Origin: CAZGMJ01 sp964526785
GTDB lineage: Bacteria; Planctomycetota; Phycisphaerae; Sedimentisphaerales; Anaerobacaceae
Direction of reading: 5' to 3'
DNA length: 64,000 bases
Assembly: GCA_964526785.1 (NCBI GenBank)
Contig: CAZGMJ010000007.1
Span: 1-64,000 of the forward strand
A program made the translations under genes and the position numbers. Under the pieces are notes generated by a model, which saw only the letters and a list, made by a program, of their open reading frames with translations, did no database searches and was not told the origin of the DNA. Shown here in pieces: positions 16,627-24,964 of the stretch (the stretch's first letter is position 1; each line of letters begins with the position of its first letter).

Positions 16627-18147
16627 CTAAAAGTACAGGTCCCGTGCGCCTTTCTTTGTCTTGTCGTAGAACTCAACGAACTGCTTGTACGCCTCCGGCA
16701 TCCTCTGTCTGATTTCTTCGATTTCACCGGCAATGACCTTCTCGCCTGCAGCCAGCGTGGCCGGCGTGGCGAAATCATCGAGCCATTCCCGGAAAGTAAT
16801 TACCGCATTGAGTTTGCAGAAGTGGCCTTCCTTGCCACATCGCAGCAGATTCATGATCTTCTTTCCAGTCCGGCCGCACCGATAGCCTGCGGTGCAGAAC
16901 GACGTGATCGAACCGTCGAGCGCCAAGTCCCGAATGACTTCATCGAGGCTGCGCGTATCACCGAGCATGAACTGCTGACGGCAGCCCTGCTGATCCTCCG
17001 CCGTATCGGAATACGCACCTATACCAATCTTTGATGAAGCGTCCATCTGCGTGCACCCCAGCGGCAGAACTCGCTTTCTCGTCGCAGCATCCTCGCGGGC
17101 CGTGATGATCATTCCCGTATAAGGGACGGCCAGACGAATGACCGTGACCAGCCGTTCGAATGCATCATTGCTCACAGCATGCCTGGGATTGCTGGTGTAC
17201 GGCGTATTGTCGGCCGGTTCGAGTCTCGGGAACGAGATCGTATGCGGACCAATGCCGAATTTCTTTTCGAGTTCGATGGAATGAAGCAACAGCCCCATGA
17301 CCTCGAATTTCCAGTCATACAAACCAAACAGCACGCCGAGCCCCACATCGTCGACGCCCGCGTCCATCGCACGATGCATGCAGTATAAACGCCATTCATA
17401 ATCGCCCTTGAGCGTATCGGACGGGTGCAGTGCCTCGTACGTGGGACGGTGATATGTCTCCTGGAACACCTGAAAGGTCCCGATTCCGACCTCGTGCAGC
17501 AGTTTCAATTCCTCGATGGACATCGGAGCAGCATTCACGTTGCACCGGCGAATCTGCCCCCAACCGAACCTGGTCTTTACTTTGACCTCAGATGCGGCCG
17601 TGATGGTATCGGCGATGTAGTCCACATCACTAAGCGGATGCTCGCCGTAGACCACAATCAACCGCTTGTGGCCTATCCGACCGGCCAGCGTTTCGACCTC
17701 GCGCCGCACTTCTTCCAGACTGAGTATTTTCCGCGCAGCCTTCGTATTGCTCCTGCGAAAGCCACAGTACTGACAGTCGTTCACGCACAAATTACTCATA
17801 TACAGCGGAGCGAACGTGACAATGCGGTTGTCGTACACCTTCTTCTTAACCGTGGCGGCGGCCTGCTTCATCTCTTCGAGCAACTCACGGTCCTCAACGT
17901 GCAACAGGCACGCCGTTTCCTGCGGAGTCAACGTCTGCACGGCCAGCGATTTCTTGATGATTTCACGTACTTGAGCGGGTTCGGGATTACGGTTCTGATC
18001 CAATTCGCGGCCAATCAACGCTGCATCAAGAAACGTCGCGTCGCCATCCTTGTACCTGGCTATTTGATCGGGCTTGATTCTGTCGAGCAACCACTGTCGA
18101 TGCTCGTTTGTCGCCCGCTGCCTGCGTGTCTTATCCGTGGTCATCAT
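16627..18147 (-). CDS. hydG: [FeFe]-hydrogenase maturase HydG, tyrosine lyase
   Basis: HydG cleaves tyrosine to supply the CO and cyanide ligands of the H-cluster. The 506-residue protein carries the radical SAM motif CVNDCQYCGFRRSN, preceded by IVTFAPLYMSNL. Family-typical segments are TFQVFQETYHRPTYEALHP and VLFGLYDWKFEVMGLLLH. The C-terminal auxiliary-cluster region has CTAGYRCGRTGKKIM and a later Cys in CGKEGHFC, matching the second [4Fe-4S] site specific to HydG and needed for CO/CN formation. The ATG at 18147 has GAGG 7 nt upstream. It lies 12 bp after hydA. Confidence 0.96.
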   Translation of the reverse strand: MMTTDKTRRQRATNEHRQWLLDRIKPDQIARYKDGDATFLDAALIGRELDQNRNPEPAQVREIIKKSLAVQTLTPQETACLLHVEDRELLEEMKQAAATVKKKVYDNRIVTFAPLYMSNLCVNDCQYCGFRRSNTKAARKILSLEEVRREVETLAGRIGHKRLIVVYGEHPLSDVDYIADTITAASEVKVKTRFGWGQIRRCNVNAAPMSIEELKLLHEVGIGTFQVFQETYHRPTYEALHPSDTLKGDYEWRLYCMHRAMDAGVDDVGLGVLFGLYDWKFEVMGLLLHSIELEKKFGIGPHTISFPRLEPADNTPYTSNPRHAVSNDAFERLVTVIRLAVPYTGMIITAREDAATRKRVLPLGCTQMDASSKIGIGAYSDTAEDQQGCRQQFMLGDTRSLDEVIRDLALDGSITSFCTAGYRCGRTGKKIMNLLRCGKEGHFCKLNAVITFREWLDDFATPATLAAGEKVIAGEIEEIRQRMPEAYKQFVEFYDKTKKGARDLYF

Positions 18148-18159
18148 ATCATCACCTCT

Positions 18160-19935
18160 TTAAACGACCTTCAGATTCGGGGAAATGATACCCCTGGGCT
18201 CTTTCGCCTTATAGTGCGTATGCAGAAGTTCGTGCGATTTCTCGCTGAGCGGCCGACCCAGGAATTCCTTATACAGCCGTTGAACGTCCGGGTTCTCATG
18301 GCTTCTGCGTATGGTCTTCTCGCGATCCAGACCATACAGGGCTTCCGCCCGTGCTTTGAGACACTCTCTGTCCAACGGAATGGAATTCGCAGTCGCATAC
18401 GGCTGGCCACCTCCCCCAATACAGCCACCGGGACAGCCCATGATTTCCACAAAGTGGAAGCGCTCGGGATCTTCGCGGACCATCTGCAGTACGGCGTGGG
18501 CATTGCCCAGACCGTGGGCGACAGCGAGGCGCAATTCCTTGCCGTCCATCTCCACTCTCGCCTCTTTCACGTTGTCGAAGCCCCGGATGTCGGCCAGTTC
18601 GATATCTATCAACGTCTCGCCCGTATAGAGTTCATAAGCCGTACGAATGGCCGCCTCCATCACGCCGCCCGTGACTCCGAAAATGGCCCCGGCGCCCGAT
18701 GACAGTCCGAGCGGCGTATCGAATTGCTCCGGCTCGATGTTGATGAAGTCAATACCGGCAGATTTGATCATCCAGGCCGCTTCTCGGGTCGTAGCCACGA
18801 TGTCTGTCGCAGCCCTGCCGTTGACGCGCAACTCGGGCCTGGCCGCCTCATATTTCTTCGCGGTACAGCACATCACCGCCACGCTGACAATTTTCGCAGG
18901 GTCCACGTCGATCTTGTCCGCGAAATACGTCTTGATCATCGCAGAGCCCATCGACATTGGCGACTTGCAGGTCGAAATGTTGTCAATCAGGTCCGGGTAG
19001 AACTGCTCCATGTACTTCATCCATGCGCTGGAGCACGACGTGATCATCGGCAGCGTTCCCCTGGACTGGACCCGTTCGAGGAATTCACTCGCCTCTTCCA
19101 TGATGGTCAGGTCCGCGGCAAACTGTGTGTCGAAGACATAATCGAAGCCCAACCGCTTCAGGGCCGCCGCAAGCTGGCCCTGCATGTTACGTCCTGCAGG
19201 CAGGCCGAATCCTTCACCTATCGCAGCTCTCACAGACGGCGCCACTTGCGCTACCTTAACCAGGCTGTTGTCGTTCAAGACGTCGAACAACTCCTGAGTA
19301 TAGTTCTTCTCGACGAACGACGCCGTGGGGCAGACATTGATGCACTGCCCGCAGGTGGTGCACACACTTTCTGCGAACGGCATGTTGTATGCAGGCATGA
19401 CAACAGTGTTGAAGCCACGGTTGGCCTGCCCCAGTGCATGCACACCCTGTATTTCGGAACACATACGAACGCACCGGCCGCAGAGAATGCACTTGTCCGG
19501 ATCCCGTATAACCGATACGGACGAAAGATCCTTCTCGTAGTGCTTGCGTTCGCCTTCGAAATGGCGGTGTCGAATGCCCATCGCGTAGGCCAGACGCTGC
19601 AATTCGCAATTGCCGTCCCGTTCGCACGTGTGACAATCTTCCGGATGATTGTCCAGAAGCAGTTCCACGATGTCGCGCCGAGCTCTCCGCAATTCCTTCG
19701 TGTTCGTGTATACCTTCATACCTTCACTGACAGGATAGCAGCAGGAAGCCACATAATTCCGCGCGCCCTCAACCTGAACGATGCACACGCGGCACGCCCC
19801 TTCTATCGAAAGGTTCGGGTGATAGCACAACCTCGGAATATGGTATCCACATGCGTCTGCGGCCTGCATAATCGTCAAGTCCGCACCGACGTCATACACC
19901 TTATCGTTTATATATATTTTGACTGTCTCGGCCAT
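18160..19935 (-). CDS. hydA: [FeFe]-hydrogenase catalytic subunit HydA, NAD(P)-linked multimeric type
   Basis: The 591-residue catalytic subunit has, in order: an N-terminal [2Fe-2S] ferredoxin domain (C-x10-C-x2-C near residues 37-50), the His-ligated [4Fe-4S] site HPEDCHTCERDGNCELQ, two [4Fe-4S] ferredoxin motifs (CILCGRCVRMC and CTTCGQCINVCP), the H-cluster domain, and the small-subunit-like tail SHELLHTHY. The H-cluster loops read TSCSSAW (Cys301), MCCTAKKYE (Met355) and EIMGCPGGCIGGGGQP. Loops 1 and 2 depart from the usual TSCCPxW and MPCTxKxxE, while loop 3 is canonical. With HydB, HydC and the small ferredoxin it should form the HydABC/HndABCD-type soluble complex using NADH and ferredoxin. 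The ATG at 19935 has GAGG 7 nt upstream. Confidence 0.95.
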   Translation of the reverse strand: MAETVKIYINDKVYDVGADLTIMQAADACGYHIPRLCYHPNLSIEGACRVCIVQVEGARNYVASCCYPVSEGMKVYTNTKELRRARRDIVELLLDNHPEDCHTCERDGNCELQRLAYAMGIRHRHFEGERKHYEKDLSSVSVIRDPDKCILCGRCVRMCSEIQGVHALGQANRGFNTVVMPAYNMPFAESVCTTCGQCINVCPTASFVEKNYTQELFDVLNDNSLVKVAQVAPSVRAAIGEGFGLPAGRNMQGQLAAALKRLGFDYVFDTQFAADLTIMEEASEFLERVQSRGTLPMITSCSSAWMKYMEQFYPDLIDNISTCKSPMSMGSAMIKTYFADKIDVDPAKIVSVAVMCCTAKKYEAARPELRVNGRAATDIVATTREAAWMIKSAGIDFINIEPEQFDTPLGLSSGAGAIFGVTGGVMEAAIRTAYELYTGETLIDIELADIRGFDNVKEARVEMDGKELRLAVAHGLGNAHAVLQMVREDPERFHFVEIMGCPGGCIGGGGQPYATANSIPLDRECLKARAEALYGLDREKTIRRSHENPDVQRLYKEFLGRPLSEKSHELLHTHYKAKEPRGIISPNLKVV

Positions 19936-19944
19936 AGTACATCC

Positions 19945-21735
19945 TCAGGCTTTCGTAATTGCTTCGAACTTACATGTATTGAAGCACATTCCACACTTGA
20001 TACACTTGTCCTGATCAATAACGTGCTGCTCCTTGGGCTTGCCGGAGATCGCGGCGACCGGGCACACCCTGCGGCAGGCCGTACACCCGACACACTTGTC
20101 GGTAATCTCAAAGGTCAGCAGGTTCGGGCAGACTCCGGCGCGGCACTTCTTTTGCTCGATATGCTCCTCGTATTCCACGCGGAAGTTCTTTATCGTACTG
20201 AGAACGGGATTGGGGGCGGACTGGCCCAGGCCGCACAGCGACGACTTCTGGATCATGCTGCCCAATCTTTGGAGGCGGTCGATATCGCCCGATTGTCCCT
20301 GCCCCTCGGTAATCCTCGTCAGAATCTCGAACATACGCTTGGTGCCTTCCCGACACGGAGTGCACTTACCACAGGATTCGTTCTGGGTGAACTCCAAAAA
20401 GAACTTGGCGATGTCCACCATGCAGGACTCCTCGTCCACTACGATCATACCACCGGAGCCCATGATCGAACCGGCCCTGGCGAGAGACTCATAGTCGATC
20501 GGCGTATCGAGGTATTCCTTCGGTAAACAGCCCCCCGAAGGTCCGCCCGTCTGTATCGCTTTGAATTCCTTACCAGCCGGCAGACCACCACCGATATCGT
20601 ATATGATTTCCCGCAATGTCGTACCCATGGGCACTTCAATGAGGCCGGTATTAACAACATTGCCGGCCAGTGCGAAGACCTTCGTACCTTTGCTCTTTTC
20701 CGTACCGACGGTGCTGAACCATTTACTGCCGTCGAGAACGATAACGGGAATGTTCGCCCATGTCTCGACGTTATTGATCAGCGTCGGTTTGCCGAAAAGA
20801 CCGCTAACCGAAGGATAGGGAGGGCGCGGCCGGGGCATTCCCCGAGAGCCCTCGATCGAATGTATCAGGGCGGTTTCTTCGCCGCAGACAAAAGCACCGG
20901 CACCAAGCCTTATCTCCATATCGAAGGAGAAATCGGAATCGAGGATGTTCTCACCAAGCAATCCGTACTCCCTCGCATCTTCAATCGCCTTCTCGATTCG
21001 CTTGATGGCCAGCGGATACTCGGCGCGAATATAGACGATGCCCTTGCTGGCACCGATTGCATAGCCACCAATGGCCATTCCCTCGACCACCGTATGAGGA
21101 TCACCCTCAATCGCGCTGCGGTCCATGAAGGCACCGGGATCCCCTTCATCCGCATTACAGATCACATATTTTGTGCTGCCGGGCTGATCGGCCGTAAACT
21201 TCCATTTGAGGCCCGTCGGAAAGCCTGCGCCCCCCCTGCCGCGCAGGCCCGCCCTGGTAACCTCTTCAACGACATCGGCTGGCGACATATCCGTCAGCAC
21301 CTTTGCCAGAGCCTCGTAACCACGCAGCGACAGATAGTCGTCAATGCTTTCGGGATCGATAATGCCACAGTTGCGCAAGGCAATGCGCATCTGCTTGCCG
21401 AAGAAATCCACGTCGCCGAAAACGCGGAAGAATCGGTTGTACAGATGGTCTTCCTGTATCACGAGCCGGGCCACCGGCTTATCCTGCAGAAAGTGCTGTT
21501 CAACGATCTCGGGAATATCCGCTTCCGCCAGACCACCGTAGATCGTGTAGCCCGGATGCACCACCATAATCGGACCCCGATCGCACATCCCCAGGCACCC
21601 CGACAGACGTATCTTCACACGATCGGCAATGGAATGCTCTTCCAGTTGCTCGCTCAGTATTTCCCTCAGGCGCCCAACGCCGTTGTTGAGACAAGTCGTA
21701 CCATTACATACCATAACGGAGTATGTCGTTGCCAC
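19945..21735 (-). CDS. hydB: Hydrogenase flavoprotein subunit HydB (NuoF-like)
   Basis: The 596-residue subunit binds FMN and NAD(H). The N-terminal thioredoxin-like [2Fe-2S] domain has CNGTTCLNNGV and LSGCLGMCDRGPIM. The NuoF core follows: LRGRGGAGFPTGLKW (NADH/FMN glycine-rich loop), CNADEGDPGAFMDR, YIRAEYPLAIKRIEKAI, GAGAFVCGEETALIHSIEG and the [4Fe-4S] site SCGKCTPCREGTKRM. Two C-terminal [4Fe-4S] ferredoxin motifs are CVGCTACRRVCPV and CIKCGMCFNTCKF. This layout matches HydB of bifurcating hydrogenases. I chose GTG 21735, with AAAGGAG 7 nt upstream, over the in-frame start at 21765, which would overlap the preceding gene. Confidence 0.95.
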   Translation of the reverse strand: MATTYSVMVCNGTTCLNNGVGRLREILSEQLEEHSIADRVKIRLSGCLGMCDRGPIMVVHPGYTIYGGLAEADIPEIVEQHFLQDKPVARLVIQEDHLYNRFFRVFGDVDFFGKQMRIALRNCGIIDPESIDDYLSLRGYEALAKVLTDMSPADVVEEVTRAGLRGRGGAGFPTGLKWKFTADQPGSTKYVICNADEGDPGAFMDRSAIEGDPHTVVEGMAIGGYAIGASKGIVYIRAEYPLAIKRIEKAIEDAREYGLLGENILDSDFSFDMEIRLGAGAFVCGEETALIHSIEGSRGMPRPRPPYPSVSGLFGKPTLINNVETWANIPVIVLDGSKWFSTVGTEKSKGTKVFALAGNVVNTGLIEVPMGTTLREIIYDIGGGLPAGKEFKAIQTGGPSGGCLPKEYLDTPIDYESLARAGSIMGSGGMIVVDEESCMVDIAKFFLEFTQNESCGKCTPCREGTKRMFEILTRITEGQGQSGDIDRLQRLGSMIQKSSLCGLGQSAPNPVLSTIKNFRVEYEEHIEQKKCRAGVCPNLLTFEITDKCVGCTACRRVCPVAAISGKPKEQHVIDQDKCIKCGMCFNTCKFEAITKA

Positions 21736-21749
21736 TGCCGGGCTCCTTT

Positions 21750-22106
21750 CTAATCTATGACCCATTCTTCAATAACCTCGCCCTTCTTCAGATGTCGTTC
21801 GATGATCTCCAAGGCTCTTTCCTGGGTTACCTTGCCATACTTGACGGGGCTCCTGCCCGTTTCGACGACTTCGACCGTCGGTTCGAGATTGCATCGGCCG
21901 GCGCAGCCCTTCTGGCTGAGATACACATCCGTCAAGCCACGACTGATCGCCTCCCGGAAGACCTCCATGACGTCCTTCGAACCGGCGGCAATCTCACACG
22001 TCGCCATGCCGACATACACGCGCTTGGTCGAGAGGAATCCTTTGCCAATTATCTTGCCGACGGCTTGCGCCCGCTTCTTTCGTACCAGTTCCAACGGTGT
22101 AGGCAT
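21750..22106 (-). CDS. Small [2Fe-2S] thioredoxin-fold protein (HndB-like)
   Basis: A 118-residue protein of the (2Fe-2S) ferredoxin family that accompanies NAD(P)-reducing hydrogenases, such as HndB of Desulfovibrio. It has VYVGMATCEIAAGSKDVM and LSQKGCAGRCNLEPTVEV, supplying Cys in the C-x... C-x3-C arrangement. The rest matches a thioredoxin-like fold. I chose ATG 22106 (AAAGG 8-9 nt upstream); the frame extends to 22181 but the extension lies inside the kinase gene. One base separates it from the kinase stop, and hydB follows 14 bp later. It is probably a fourth, electron-transferring or structural subunit. Confidence 0.87.
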   Translation of the reverse strand: MPTPLELVRKKRAQAVGKIIGKGFLSTKRVYVGMATCEIAAGSKDVMEVFREAISRGLTDVYLSQKGCAGRCNLEPTVEVVETGRSPVKYGKVTQERALEIIERHLKKGEVIEEWVID

Positions 22107-22107
22107 T

Positions 22108-23952
22108 TCAGAGGCCCCTTTCAATTTCGAATATAAACGTATTGCCGTGCTCGGCCGGTTCGACCCAGATCCTGCCCCCATGGCCTTCTACAATTTGTTT
22201 GGTGATGTAGAGTCCCAAGCCGGTCCCCTTTTCCTTCTTTGTCTCGGGATTGTCGAGACGGGAGAACTTCTGGAAAAGCCTGCGTTTCTGTTCATCACCG
22301 ATCGGCGTCGAATCGTTATACACCTCTACGCGAACCATGTTCTCCAATACTTCACCCGAGATTCGGATCAAGCCCTTTTCAAAGCTGTACTTGATGGCGT
22401 TGCTAACGAGATTGTTCGCCACAATCTGCATGAGGTCCAAATCCGCATGCACCGCCAAATCATCCGGGATTTCATTCTCGATCTGAAGCCCTTTGCGCTG
22501 CGACACAGCCTCCAGCGAACCAATGGAGACGTCGAACACGTCCTTCTTGAGACGCAGGTCGGTTCTGTTGATGGATAATTCATCGCGCTCGATCCGTCCG
22601 AGGTTCAGGAACTTCTTCACGGTCGCCCCAAGATAGTCCAGGTTGCGGGTAACCGAATCCATCGCCTTTCGCTGCTTGAAGTTAATCATGCCGAGAAACC
22701 CATCCCGCACAGCGTACGCATTCATCACGGCCGAAGCGAGGATTCCCTTGAGTTCGTGGGCGACAAAACCGATCAGGTCCACGTAACTCTTGTTTAGCGC
22801 CTTCAACTCCTCATTGGAAATACGCAGTTTCTGATCGCGTTCTTCCAGTTTTGCCGACATCTGGTTGAACGAGTCAGCCAGTCGATCGAGTTCGAGCGTA
22901 CCGGTTTCCGCGTTGACGCGGTATCCCAATTCTCCGCTTGAGAGTCGAACGGTAGCCTCCAGCACATTCGTCAGCGGCTTCGATATCGCCCCAGCCAGAA
23001 CAATCGAGAGGATTACGGCGAGGACCGTCACCAGTCCGACGAACATCAAGAATAACACGGCCATTTCACGGGCCATATCGTTGAAGGGTTCTTCGAGGGT
23101 GCCGACGTAGAGAATTCCAATGATCCGTCCGTTGACATTCCTGATCGGTTCGTACGCTGTCTTATACCAGTCGGCCACAACAAAAGCCCTGTCATGCCAT
23201 ATCTTGCCGCGCTCGACAACCTGCCCGTACACAGGAGCCGAAACACGGGTTCCAATAGCTCGCGTCCCATCCGGATTGATTACATTGGTTGAAATGCGCA
23301 CGTCATCCTGGAAGATCGTGACGGTTCCGATTGGTTTGCCGTCGTACTGCTCATTGCCGAAAACCATTGCCCGTATGCGATCAACAAGGGTGAAGTCCCG
23401 ATTGATGATCCTCCCACCGTACACAACCGCCTGGAGCGTACCGTCATCATTGATAACAGGCATCGCATACTCCTTGGCCATTACCTCTGCAAGGACGCGC
23501 CTGTCCGTCGGTCGGGCCATAGGCGTCGGCACAATCGCAATGGCCGCCCGTCTCTGCAGTTCGCTATTGAATTGCTCCAATTCCTCATTCGATATCAGAC
23601 GGGTCCCGCCAACGGCGGCCTTTTGTTCTACGGCTTTTGCGACTATTTCACTGCGAACCCCATTGAAATCGTCCGGCGTTACCACTTGCAGATAATCAAG
23701 GTTGAGCTTATCTCGGAATAGTTCTGCATCCGTGTCCAATGAGAACAAACGCAGGTGCCTTCCAATCCGGTCGATTTCCGCCGTATATACCATTCGCGCG
23801 GCTGTCAGGTCATTCCGTACCTTGTCTTCCGCTCTTTCGATGATGTTCTTCTGAATAACGTAGAAGCCCAACAGCGCAATCGATACCGCCAGCACGAGTA
23901 TAACCAATACCAGCGAAAGCAGAATTTTCGATTTCAGGGACCTTGCCGCCAT
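22108..23952 (-). CDS. Membrane sensor histidine kinase, Cache-HAMP, in the hydrogenase operon
   Basis: A 614-residue kinase. Transmembrane helix 1 is at about 10-34. A periplasmic Cache-type sensor follows (about 35-290), ending in the family-typical WYKTAYEPIRNVNGRIIGI. Transmembrane helix 2 is at about 297-322, HAMP about 323-375, then the dimerisation helix with GFVAHELKGILAS (His399). HATPase_c has NLVSNAIKYSFEKG, DSTPIGDEQKRRLFQKFSR and GTGLGLYITKQIVEGHGG. The phosphorylation helix is atypical (HELKG instead of HELRTP). It lies between rex and the small [2Fe-2S] gene, so it is co-transcribed with the hydrogenase. It could respond to an extracytoplasmic small molecule; the receiver downstream of hydE is the likely partner. 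Confidence 0.9.
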   Translation of the reverse strand: MAARSLKSKILLSLVLVILVLAVSIALLGFYVIQKNIIERAEDKVRNDLTAARMVYTAEIDRIGRHLRLFSLDTDAELFRDKLNLDYLQVVTPDDFNGVRSEIVAKAVEQKAAVGGTRLISNEELEQFNSELQRRAAIAIVPTPMARPTDRRVLAEVMAKEYAMPVINDDGTLQAVVYGGRIINRDFTLVDRIRAMVFGNEQYDGKPIGTVTIFQDDVRISTNVINPDGTRAIGTRVSAPVYGQVVERGKIWHDRAFVVADWYKTAYEPIRNVNGRIIGILYVGTLEEPFNDMAREMAVLFLMFVGLVTVLAVILSIVLAGAISKPLTNVLEATVRLSSGELGYRVNAETGTLELDRLADSFNQMSAKLEERDQKLRISNEELKALNKSYVDLIGFVAHELKGILASAVMNAYAVRDGFLGMINFKQRKAMDSVTRNLDYLGATVKKFLNLGRIERDELSINRTDLRLKKDVFDVSIGSLEAVSQRKGLQIENEIPDDLAVHADLDLMQIVANNLVSNAIKYSFEKGLIRISGEVLENMVRVEVYNDSTPIGDEQKRRLFQKFSRLDNPETKKEKGTGLGLYITKQIVEGHGGRIWVEPAEHGNTFIFEIERGL

Positions 23953-23955
23953 TTC

Positions 23956-24582
23956 CTACCCCCTGGACTTGCCTGCCGCATTAACGAAATAGATTATATT
24001 CTCCAACTCCGTTTCCAGATTGATGTTGCTCACAAAGCACCCTTCCGGCGCCTTGAGGCAGATCGGCGCGAAGTTCAACACACCTTTCACACCCGCGGCC
24101 ACCATCAGCTCCAACACCTGCTGCGCAGCATAATCCGGCACCGCAATGATGCCGAGTCTGATCTGGCGATTCGTGAGGAATTCGCCGAGTTGCTCCAACG
24201 GGAGAATCGGTATGGCTGCATCTGCATCCTGCTTGGCCGGGTCGATTTCAAAGCCCGCAACGATCTTAATGCCGCTGCTCTCGAAACCCCCGTACTGAAC
24301 CAGTGCTGTGCCGATATTCCCCACCCCAACGACCACGACCTCCTGAAGCTGGTCCTTGCCAAGGATTTTGTTCAACTGCTCTATCAGCTCATCAACCTTG
24401 TATCCCCCGCGACGATTACCCGTTATTCCGAACAACGAGAAATCCTTCCTCACCTGAGCGGCGGTAACTCCCGCCGCATCAGCCAGATTGTCAGAGTATA
24501 CACGGACGAAGTTCAGAGAACTCAGCCTCTTCAACGCATTCTTGTATCTCGATAACCGAATCACACAACTTCTATTCGCCAT
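23956..24582 (-). CDS. rex: Redox-sensing transcriptional repressor Rex
   Basis: A 208-residue dimeric repressor that senses the NADH/NAD+ ratio. The N-terminal winged helix includes SRYKNALKRL, NLADAAGVTAAQVRKDFSLF and GNRRGGYKVDELIEQL. The Rossmann domain has VVVVGVGNIGTALVQYGGF with the NAD-binding G-x-G-x-x-G. The C-terminal swapped helix is NINLETELENIIYF. The ATG at 24582 has GAGGT 6 nt upstream (GTG 24585 is possible). It is the first gene of the hydrogenase operon and a Rex-type operator lies about 110 bp upstream, so it most likely regulates the hydrogenase and itself, raising expression when NADH is high. Confidence 0.95.
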   Translation of the reverse strand: MANRSCVIRLSRYKNALKRLSSLNFVRVYSDNLADAAGVTAAQVRKDFSLFGITGNRRGGYKVDELIEQLNKILGKDQLQEVVVVGVGNIGTALVQYGGFESSGIKIVAGFEIDPAKQDADAAIPILPLEQLGEFLTNRQIRLGIIAVPDYAAQQVLELMVAAGVKGVLNFAPICLKAPEGCFVSNINLETELENIIYFVNAAGKSRG

Positions 24583-24659
24583 CACGATACCTCTTCACTG
24601 ACAGCCCAATCGACACATGAGCAAAACCATCAATAACACAAAAGCTCAAAACATACTAA

Positions 24660-24687
24660 ATTATACTACCGTTACGCACGATTGCAA
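24660..24687 (-). promoter_or_regulatory. Sigma70-like promoter of the rex-hyd operon
   Basis: On the minus strand TTGCAA (24682-24687) and a perfect TATAAT (24660-24665) are separated by 16 bp. The predicted transcript starts about 70-75 bp before rex. The Rex-type operator lies just upstream of the -35 box. Confidence 0.65.
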
Positions 24688-24694
24688 CACTTTG

Positions 24695-24712
24695 TTGTGA
24701 TTTATTTCACGA
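24695..24712. promoter_or_regulatory. Rex-type operator (ROP)
   Basis: TTGTGATTTATTTCACGA matches the known Rex consensus TTGTGA-N6-TCACAA with one mismatch. A further TTGTGA half-site follows at 24716-24721, giving three alternating half-sites. It lies between the divergent rex and EF-G-like genes, next to the rex promoter, consistent with autoregulation. Confidence 0.7.
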
Positions 24713-24964
24713 TTATTGTGATTTTTTGAGCTTTTTGCCAATTACCGGCAACTTATACCGCCACACGCTCACGTCAGGAATTTGAGATGGATCCATTAGC
24801 ACCGTCAGTGGCTTGAGCAGAATTTGCAGCTCTGCGAGGTGAGCCGACGAGAAAGAGCGATCAAAAACGGGAAAAAGTGCTTGTGGCAACAGGAAACAGG
24901 AATTAGTATGGCGTGTTTACATTGAAGAAAAGGAACTCGTACGACACCTTAGGGAGGCTCTAAC

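Larger units (their letters stand above)
24583..24964. other. Divergent regulatory region between rex and the EF-G-like gene
   Basis: About 380 AT-rich bases containing the rex-operon promoter (24660-24687, minus) and a Rex-type operator (24695-24712). A weak plus-strand promoter may be TTGTGG (24881-24886) with TAGTAT (24904-24909), 17 bp apart. The Shine-Dalgarno GGGAGG of the EF-G-like gene lies 7 nt before its GTG. Confidence 0.6.

Noticed and set aside
17425..18702. 425-codon plus-strand ORF antisense to hydG and hydA
   Set aside because: Shadow of two certain genes; no ribosome-binding site or recognisable motif.
18724..20526. 600-codon plus-strand ORF antisense to hydA and hydB
   Set aside because: The opposite strand encodes clear HydA and HydB. 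The antisense translation is rich in Arg, His and Val without any domain, and arises from GC-rich codon positions.
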